Assembly (NCBI GenBank): GCA_012519515.1
Contig: JAAYQC010000146.1
Location: 1 to 53,046, forward strand
Reading direction: 5' to 3'
From: Bacteroidales bacterium
Lineage (GTDB): Bacteria > Bacteroidota > Bacteroidia > Bacteroidales > VadinHA17
DNA length: 53,046 nucleotides
The position numbers and the translations under genes were made by a program. Of this stretch, positions 53,036-53,046 are shown piece after piece. The first letter of the stretch is position 1. Every line of letters begins with the position of its first letter. The notes under the pieces are model-generated. The model was not told where the DNA came from, ran no database searches, and saw only the letters and a list, made by a program, of their open reading frames with translations.

Positions 53036-53046
53036 CCGTTAGGGCA

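Noticed and set aside
1-53046. tRNA, rRNA, IS elements, integrases and phage genes
   Set aside because: None found; no cloverleaf, rRNA segment or transposase/integrase motif could be recognised in either strand.

Overview
The window is from a member of the Bacteroidota, most likely an anaerobic Bacteroidales-like lineage. The evidence is: two classes of type IX secretion (T9SS) sorting domain; promoters of the form TTTG-N18/19-TAnnTTTG; A-rich leaders without Shine-Dalgarno sites; SprB/PKD-type giant surface proteins; a Wza/Wzc polysaccharide export pair with a Tyr-rich tail; and GH29, AGE-family and S9 peptidase genes typical of glycan- and protein-degrading Bacteroidota. There are no rRNA, tRNA, CRISPR or IS genes. 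I cannot name the species.

Layout. (1) 1-7.7 kb: the 3' part of a T9SS type A secreted protein, then a ~58-residue peptide gene with its own promoter and terminator, and a convergent SAM methyltransferase. Next come a large unrecognised lipoprotein and three successive ~200-residue exported, probably outer-membrane beta-barrel, proteins. (2) 7.7-10.4 kb: a tiny orphan HTH protein divergent from a secreted GH29 alpha-L-fucosidase, separated by ~650 bp of heptamer repeats and inverted repeats. (3) 10.5-25.5 kb (minus): one 4,983-residue T9SS type B surface protein built from three tandem domain arrays (5 x ~95, 11 x ~101, 12 x ~83 residues) plus Ig/PKD domains. (4) 25.9-45.7 kb (minus): a capsule/exopolysaccharide locus. 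wza and wzc are followed by a 600-bp gap with a promoter and an intrinsic terminator. A tightly packed operon follows: Wzx flippase, pyruvyltransferase-like protein, one GT2 and five GT4 glycosyltransferases, FkbM methyltransferase, AsnB-type amidotransferase, Wzy polymerase, O-acetyltransferase, an alpha/alpha-barrel protein and a DUF354 protein. A wHTH/degenerate-nucleotidyltransferase regulator lies upstream. (5) 47-53 kb: a small lipoprotein, a frameshifted NYN-domain pseudogene missing from the ORF track, an MFS transporter coupled to an N-acylglucosamine 2-epimerase (amino-sugar/sialic acid use), and a dipeptidyl-peptidase IV.

How it fits together: Wzx/Wzy/Wza/Wzc plus the transferases would assemble, flip, polymerise and export a modified polysaccharide (pyruvyl, acetyl, methyl and possibly amide decoration). 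The neighbouring T9SS proteins would be displayed on the same surface. The fucosidase, epimerase/transporter and peptidase point to foraging on host-like or algal glycoproteins. No initiating phosphoglycosyltransferase is present in the window.

The least explained feature is the intergenic DNA. It carries several unrelated arrays that share a 7-bp period (CCCTGTG, AGTTCAA, GTTGAAA, CAATTAG and xxTTAAC units). It also carries a dispersed composite element (TATAGGCGATGTGCC...CATTG...AGAC...TGCAAGAC) at 3' gene borders, and a 163-nt G-free tract. I consider the heptamer family, the dispersed element, the wzc-wzx leader/terminator and the giant repeat protein the best leads. I do not see proof of a wholly new enzymatic system.
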